From Pseudomonadota bacterium (GTDB lineage: Bacteria; Cyanobacteriota; Vampirovibrionia; LMEP-6097), in NCBI GenBank assembly GCA_009924885.1, contig RFQS01000061.1, positions 1 through 10,307 of the forward strand: 10,307 nucleotides of DNA, written 5' to 3'. The notes under the pieces are model-generated. The model had not been told where the DNA came from. It did not search any database and was given only the letters and a program-made list of their open reading frames with translations. A program made the position numbers and the translations under genes. Each line of letters begins with the position of its first letter. Within the stretch, counting starts at the first letter, position 1. Shown piece by piece: positions 6,468 through 10,307 of this stretch.

Positions 6468-7385
6468 TTACGGTATTAAGCTTAAAGCTAATTGTGATGA
6501 TGAATTAGCTTGAGCTAATAAAGACACTGCTGATTGTTGTAGAACTTGATTTACAGTTAATCTTGAGGATTCTGAAGCAACATCAGTATCCATCACATTA
6601 GACTTAGCTGATTCTAAATTAAATTTACTATCAGTTAAGAAATTATAATCAGAAGATAGGCGGTTGCGTCTTGCCGATACTGATGCTTGCATGCAGGTAA
6701 GATTTTTTATCATCGAATCTAAGCTAGTTAAATCACTGGGATTTGGAGCTGTTAAAGCACCACCACCATTATTAGCTATGTTTATAGATATTGACATTTG
6801 ATCTAGTCGCTTAGTCGCTTTATAACCTAAAGTCCCGATGTCAGCAGCTGTGCTACCTATGGCAGATACATTGACGTCTACGCCATTCCAAGAACCAGTG
6901 GTCATATTTAAAGCATAGGTATTGCCATCTCCAGGACCGTTTTGGACATTAACGTTAAAGGTTCCTTGTAGTAATTTTCTACCGTTATATTCAGTATCAG
7001 TTCTTAGATCACTGATTTCTGTGACTAAGTTATTTATTTCTGTCTGGCCAGCGTCTAATTCCGCTTGGGTTTTATTACCATCATTAGCTACTACTATTAT
7101 TTCTCTAATTCTTTGTACGTTACCTAAAACTATTTCCAAGGCATCATTGCCAGTATCTAAGCCTGCTAATGCATCATTGATGTTGCGTTGCGCTGCTGAT
7201 GAACCTCTTATTTGAGAATTTAATTTTTCACTGTAAACATAACCTGCTGCATCATCAGATGGTTTATTAATTCTAAAACCAGTAGCTAATCTTTTTGTAG
7301 ATTCATCTACATTTCTGGTATGTATGCCTAATGCTCTTTGTATAAATAAGCTATCAATATTAGTGTTTATTCTTAAACCTTGCAA
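6468..7385 (-). CDS. Flagellin
   Basis: Structural protein of the flagellar filament, exported through the flagellar type III apparatus and so lacking a signal peptide. The protein is 305 aa, a short flagellin with conserved ends and a reduced middle. The N-terminal D0/D1 part runs to about 140 (RINTNIDSLF, ESTKRLATGFRINKPSDDAAG, here 29-48, and VQRIREI at 90-96). The variable region is about 142-210. The C-terminal D1/D0 part runs from about 220 to 305 (ARRNRLSSDYNFL, SSRLTVNQVLQQSAVSLLAQAN). QRIREI falls in the stretch TLR5 recognises in other flagellins. Cys231 is unusual, as flagellins rarely contain cysteine. The start is TTG, supported by GAGGGGGG six nt upstream and by the conserved N-terminus beginning directly after it. 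No convincing sigma-28 promoter was found in the 98-bp gap upstream. It is the only flagellar gene in the window. Confidence 0.95.
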   Translation of the reverse strand: MQGLRINTNIDSLFIQRALGIHTRNVDESTKRLATGFRINKPSDDAAGYVYSEKLNSQIRGSSAAQRNINDALAGLDTGNDALEIVLGNVQRIREIIVVANDGNKTQAELDAGQTEINNLVTEISDLRTDTEYNGRKLLQGTFNVNVQNGPGDGNTYALNMTTGSWNGVDVNVSAIGSTAADIGTLGYKATKRLDQMSISINIANNGGGALTAPNPSDLTSLDSMIKNLTCMQASVSARRNRLSSDYNFLTDSKFNLESAKSNVMDTDVASESSRLTVNQVLQQSAVSLLAQANSSSQLALSLIP

Positions 7386-7391
7386 GCTGTT

Positions 7392-7399
7392 CCCCCCTC
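7392..7399 (-). promoter_or_regulatory. Strong Shine-Dalgarno for the TTG start of flagellin
   Basis: GAGGGGGG on the minus strand ends six nt before the TTG at 7385. It is the strongest ribosome-binding site in the window, fits a highly expressed gene and decides the TTG start. Confidence 0.8.
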
Positions 7400-7483
7400 A
7401 TGCAGTGCTAAGTATTATTATGTTTAGTATGTACCCCGTTTGATCTAGTTTATAACTCGTAAATCTACTTAATGTAATCTAGG

Positions 7484-7987
7484 TTAATTTAACTGCCTAA
7501 AAGCTTCATAGTATACTGTCTGTACTGTACTTGCAAGATTTAAACATCTAGCATTAACCGAACTCATCGGTACTAAAAGCATTTGTTCATGATAGTTTTC
7601 ATGAATTTCTTTACTTAAGCCTCGAGTTTCTGAGCCAAAAACTAAATAATCATTAGTAGAATAATTTACTTCCCAGAAGCTTTTTGTGGCTTTACTGCTA
7701 AGGAAACGGAGGCACTGTTGCCGAACTCCAATTTCTACGTTAGTGCCCAAGGGGTTTAAATTTTCTGTTTCTAAAAACTCTTCCCAGTTTTCATGCACGG
7801 CATATTCAAGGTACTCCCAGTAATCTAAAGCAGAGCGTTTTAAATATTTATCATCAAGCTTGAAACCAAGAGGTTTAATTAAGTGTAACTTGAGATCATT
7901 TGCGACACACATCCTTGCTATATTACCTGCGTTTTGGGGTATTTCGGGCTCAAATAGAACTATATTTAAAAAATTCTTGGATCTCAT
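7484..7987 (-). CDS. trmL: tRNA (cytidine/uridine-34-2'-O)-methyltransferase TrmL
   Basis: A SPOUT-family (SpoU/YibK) enzyme that uses S-adenosylmethionine to 2'-O-methylate the wobble base of tRNA-Leu in characterised members. The protein is 167 aa, near the 150-170 typical of this minimal type without an extra RNA-binding domain. Motif 1 is 'EPEIPQNAGNIARMCVA' (13-29), followed by 'LHLIKPLGFKLDDKYLKR' (34-51). Motif 2 is 'LVFGSETRGLSKE' (115-127). Motif 3 is 'LLVPMSSVNARCLNLAST' (137-154), where the usual RSLNLSN reads RCLNLAS. These motifs form the trefoil-knot SAM pocket. The ATG lies inside the end of the upstream gene (38-bp overlap) without a clear Shine-Dalgarno, so translational coupling is likely. 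It is the last gene of a three-gene minus-strand operon. Confidence 0.93.
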   Translation of the reverse strand: MRSKNFLNIVLFEPEIPQNAGNIARMCVANDLKLHLIKPLGFKLDDKYLKRSALDYWEYLEYAVHENWEEFLETENLNPLGTNVEIGVRQQCLRFLSSKATKSFWEVNYSTNDYLVFGSETRGLSKEIHENYHEQMLLVPMSSVNARCLNLASTVQTVYYEAFRQLN

Positions 7988-9011
7988 GAAAATTATTATT
8001 ACGGGTTGCGATAGAAATTTTATCAGTTAGCTTATGTTTTGATATTAGGGTTTCAATTAATTTATTGTAAAAACCACCTATTTCCTCTAAGGAAGCGCCA
8101 TTAAAGCCAGCACAAATAATATGAATTTCAGGATTTATATCCCATATTGATAAAATTATTTCGGTGATTTCACTGAGACGATTTGGATAATAAGAGTTTT
8201 TAATTTGAATTTCTTGGATGGGTTGTTGCTGATTATCTGAAATATTAGTGGCGGATTTTAGAGACGAGGCTAGTTCTATTAAATTTTCTAAATCTTGAGA
8301 ATTATTAATTTCTAATCCTTCATTATCGTCGTAGCTTAGAGCTAATAACTGTAATTCCCTTATAGGATTTTTTAATGAATTTATTAATTCCTTGGTGTTG
8401 CTTACAAGGCAGGGGAAGATCTTTATTGAATTAATATTGTTCATATTTTCATTTGAGTTGCTCGTATTGCTTGATTCGCCGATAAGTGGTTTTAAATCAA
8501 GGAGGTCTTTTTTATTGAAAATAGCTGGGATTATTTCTAGTGTATTAACCCAATAATGTGACTCTTGCTGAACTCTGCTTTTCAGTAGTTTTTTGATGTA
8601 GTTAGTCGTTAATGGTGTGTAGGCTTTAATCTTAGGTAAACTAGCAGTGTTTTGCAGGGACTGCTCATGAACGTATAAGTTCAAGTCTAGGCACTGCTCG
8701 CAAATTCCAATTTCTGCGTTTGCGTCGTCTAATAAAGTTTTGATTAATAGGTTTAATTGCTCGTAAGTAGCGGCATTATAAAGTGAAGCGAAATTTAATT
8801 GAGTGCAGTGAGAATTATCCAAGAGGATTTTAAATAAATTTATATTATCTTCTAGGGACGCCGAGGCGAGGCTTATTTCAAGTTTAATTTCTTGTATACC
8901 TTTCTCTAATATACTCGCCTTGAAATTTTGGATAAGGTTCTGATATTTATTTGCTAGGGCATCTACTTCTTCTAAGTTTATAATGGAGTAAAAAACTGCG
9001 GGTTTAAGCAC
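7950..9011 (-). CDS. Hypothetical protein between radical SAM gene and trmL
   Basis: I do not recognise this 353-residue protein. It has no signal peptide or membrane segment and looks soluble with alternating helix and strand stretches. A single CxxC (C104-C107, in GICEQC) could bind metal or be redox-active. Residues about 178-195 are a Ser/Asn-rich low-complexity linker that splits it into two halves. The C-terminal half ends with 'IHIICAGFNGASLEEIGGFYNKL' split around 296-318, which reads like a beta strand followed by a glycine-rich turn and helix. The start is GTG, 6 bp after the radical SAM stop, and the end overlaps trmL by 38 bp. The arrangement implies co-transcription and perhaps a shared pathway. 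Asn, Gln, Leu and Ile are abundant, as expected of an AT-rich genome. Reading frame and operon fit make it a real gene; function is unknown. Confidence 0.8.
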   Translation of the reverse strand: MLKPAVFYSIINLEEVDALANKYQNLIQNFKASILEKGIQEIKLEISLASASLEDNINLFKILLDNSHCTQLNFASLYNAATYEQLNLLIKTLLDDANAEIGICEQCLDLNLYVHEQSLQNTASLPKIKAYTPLTTNYIKKLLKSRVQQESHYWVNTLEIIPAIFNKKDLLDLKPLIGESSNTSNSNENMNNINSIKIFPCLVSNTKELINSLKNPIRELQLLALSYDDNEGLEINNSQDLENLIELASSLKSATNISDNQQQPIQEIQIKNSYYPNRLSEITEIILSIWDINPEIHIICAGFNGASLEEIGGFYNKLIETLISKHKLTDKISIATRNNNFHEIQEFFKYSSI

Positions 9012-9017
9012 TAGAAT

Positions 9018-10136
9018 TTATCTTTTGTAGACGTTAATGATCTGTAGTTTAACTGTATCGGTGGTTTCGTGAGACTGCTCATAATCTTCATTTTTTGTCC
9101 TTTTATGAGCTTTAGGCGAGATTATTTCACCTTTACGAATCTTGCCGATAAGCGAGGTTAAATCATCTTCGATTTTAAAAGCCTGTTCTTTGGAAATGAC
9201 GGGAAGTTCTAAATACTTTTCTTTAGAGCTTTCAGTCTGATTATCAAGCGTTTCATTTTCCTGAGGCTTTAAAGGGCTGCTGTTATAGTGATTGCCGCGA
9301 GTTTCTATCCAGTATTCTTTTCCAGACTTAGGTTTAGCGCGAGTTGGGGTGTTTATCTGTATTTTATAAATTTCGATTTCTGTAATTAATTCAGCTAATC
9401 TCTTTATATGTTCAGGATTTTCAGCGAATTTAGGCAAAAACATAATCTGTAACTGTAATTCTGGTTTTAAATTAGGAGACTGCTGTATAATTCCATTTTT
9501 TTCTGATTTTAATTTAGAGTGAACTGTATTTTCACTCTCGTTTTCTGCCGATAAGTGCGAGAAATCAATTTCAGATTTTAATAATTTAATGCCTTTAATA
9601 ATTCCTTCCAAGCTAAGTCCTGTTGCCGCTTGGTTAATGCTTTTTAAACTCAATTCATCACTAGCATCAAGTTTCAGTGAAATTAAATCAGCTTCTTGTA
9701 AATCCTTGCGTACTTCTTCATCTTCTAAAGTCGTAGCGTTGGTTAAAATAGAGACTGGAACAGCTTTTAAATTTTTAGCTTTAAGCCACGTTTTTATAGC
9801 TTTAATCATCTCCCCAAGATTTAAAGCAAGAGTAGGTTCTCCAGAGCCAGCAAAGGTAATCACATCCAGCTTCGTGAAATCAACTTTCTCCACCTGATCG
9901 CCCTGATAAGCTTTCTCTAAATCTTCAATAATAAGCTCAGTCTTAACGTAAATCTTGCGTTCACGAGTTACATTCTGGATATGCCCAAGCTGGCAGTAAG
10001 AGCAGTTAAAGCTGCAAGTGCTGATAGCACCAATGGGATCTATGCCTAGTGAAGTGCCGCTACGCCACGAAGTTACAGGTCCGTAGACGTAAGAGATTCT
10101 GTTTTGGGGTTTATTCTCGGATTCGTTAATCGCCAT
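9018..10136 (-). CDS. Radical SAM protein (COG0731-like Fe-S oxidoreductase)
   Basis: A radical SAM enzyme; reaction unknown. From the ATG at 10136 it has 372 aa. 'YVYGPVTSWRSGTSLGIDPIG' spans about 16-36 and is typical of a widespread family related to COG0731. The CxxxCxxC cluster motif is C41, C45, C48 (CSFNCSYCQ) and ligates the [4Fe-4S] cluster that cleaves SAM. GSGEPT at 97-102 is the SAM-binding 'GGE'-like motif, and SILTNATTL and SLKLDASDE follow as barrel strands. 'QINTPTRAKP' near 261-270 is also family-typical. Two hydrophilic low-complexity stretches (about 188-225 and 281-312) interrupt the barrel and the C-terminal part. An in-frame TTG at 10184 would add 16 residues. Neither start has a well-spaced Shine-Dalgarno, and ATG is preferred because the family usually has a short lead before YxxGPV. 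First gene of the operon with the unknown gene and trmL. Confidence 0.88.
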   Translation of the reverse strand: MAINESENKPQNRISYVYGPVTSWRSGTSLGIDPIGAISTCSFNCSYCQLGHIQNVTRERKIYVKTELIIEDLEKAYQGDQVEKVDFTKLDVITFAGSGEPTLALNLGEMIKAIKTWLKAKNLKAVPVSILTNATTLEDEEVRKDLQEADLISLKLDASDELSLKSINQAATGLSLEGIIKGIKLLKSEIDFSHLSAENESENTVHSKLKSEKNGIIQQSPNLKPELQLQIMFLPKFAENPEHIKRLAELITEIEIYKIQINTPTRAKPKSGKEYWIETRGNHYNSSPLKPQENETLDNQTESSKEKYLELPVISKEQAFKIEDDLTSLIGKIRKGEIISPKAHKRTKNEDYEQSHETTDTVKLQIINVYKR

Positions 10137-10202
10137 AATTTTAAAATGGCTCCACTTTAGTTTATTTTCACGGTGAAGAGTCAATCTAGTAAAGAGATTT
10201 TA

Positions 10203-10210
10203 ATTATAAT
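10203..10210. promoter_or_regulatory. Candidate symmetric -10 upstream of the radical SAM operon
   Basis: ATTATAAT is a perfect 8-bp palindrome that holds TATAAT on the minus strand (10208-10203) and on the plus strand (10205-10210). Minus-strand transcription would begin near 10196, giving about 60 nt of leader to the ATG at 10136. No matching -35 was found, and in AT-rich DNA such a match can be chance. Confidence 0.35.
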
Positions 10211-10307
10211 ATGGCTTAATTATTTTTCCTGTTAAATCTTTAGCCTAGAATTAAGCGTCAAGATTTAAAAATACATTGCCGAGCATGAACGCAGAAATTG
10301 GAGTTTC

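Noticed and set aside
7400..7483. Sigma-28 promoter for flagellin (TAAA, then 15 nt)
   Set aside because: A TAAA is present, but the sequence at the -10 position (TACATACT) does not resemble GCCGATAA.
10137..10184. TTG at 10184 as the start of the radical SAM protein
   Set aside because: No Shine-Dalgarno, a weaker start codon, and 16 extra residues without family resemblance. It cannot be fully excluded.
10285..10307. Possible plus-strand gene starting ATG at 10285
   Set aside because: Only seven codons are visible before the window ends, and no clear ribosome-binding site precedes it.

Overview
The window is AT-rich bacterial chromosome with tightly packed genes. It encodes a flagellin, a long-form ribosome hibernation factor, an IF3 gene that appears to begin with ATT, and a radical SAM protein of the 'YxxGPV..W..G.SLGIDPIG' type. 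Low GC, flagellation and the style of the radical SAM protein would fit a non-photosynthetic relative of Cyanobacteria (Melainabacteria/Vampirovibrionia). That placement is an inference from protein appearance only. No mobile element, CRISPR array, rRNA or phage gene is visible.

Layout. (1) At 98-3447 on the plus strand, a KefB/CPA2-type cation:proton antiporter with a C-terminal TrkA-N (RCK) domain is followed by a 535-residue cysteine-free protein. That protein carries a GDPHV-containing domain resembling DUF1521, the metal-ion-inducible autocleavage domain known from rhizobial NopE effectors. (2) At 3506-5665 on the minus strand, in transcription order, lie pdxA (vitamin B6), infC (IF3), panD (beta-alanine for CoA) and a tRNA-Val(GAC) gene. 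infC and panD overlap by 26 bp. infC has no ATG, GTG or TTG in frame before the conserved region and is best read from ATT at 4584. (3) pdxA and hpf diverge from a 46-bp gap with a near-palindromic -10 element, and hpf starts so close to it that a leaderless mRNA is predicted. (4) hpf (plus) and flagellin (minus) converge on one bidirectional terminator. Flagellin begins with TTG behind a strong Shine-Dalgarno sequence. (5) At 7484-10136 on the minus strand, a radical SAM protein, an unrecognised 353-residue protein and the tRNA methyltransferase TrmL form a compact operon (6-bp gap, then 38-bp overlap).

Functionally the middle of the window is a translation and cofactor cluster (IF3, HPF, tRNA-Val, TrmL nearby, plus PLP and pantothenate steps). 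Flagellin and the DUF1521-like protein are the surface or exported candidates. The most unusual items are the predicted self-cleaving DUF1521-like protein, the ATT start of infC together with the infC-panD overlap, the predicted leaderless hpf with a symmetric promoter, the tRNA-Val with C instead of U at position 33, and the unknown partner of the radical SAM gene. Every intergenic gap is shorter than 300 bases.
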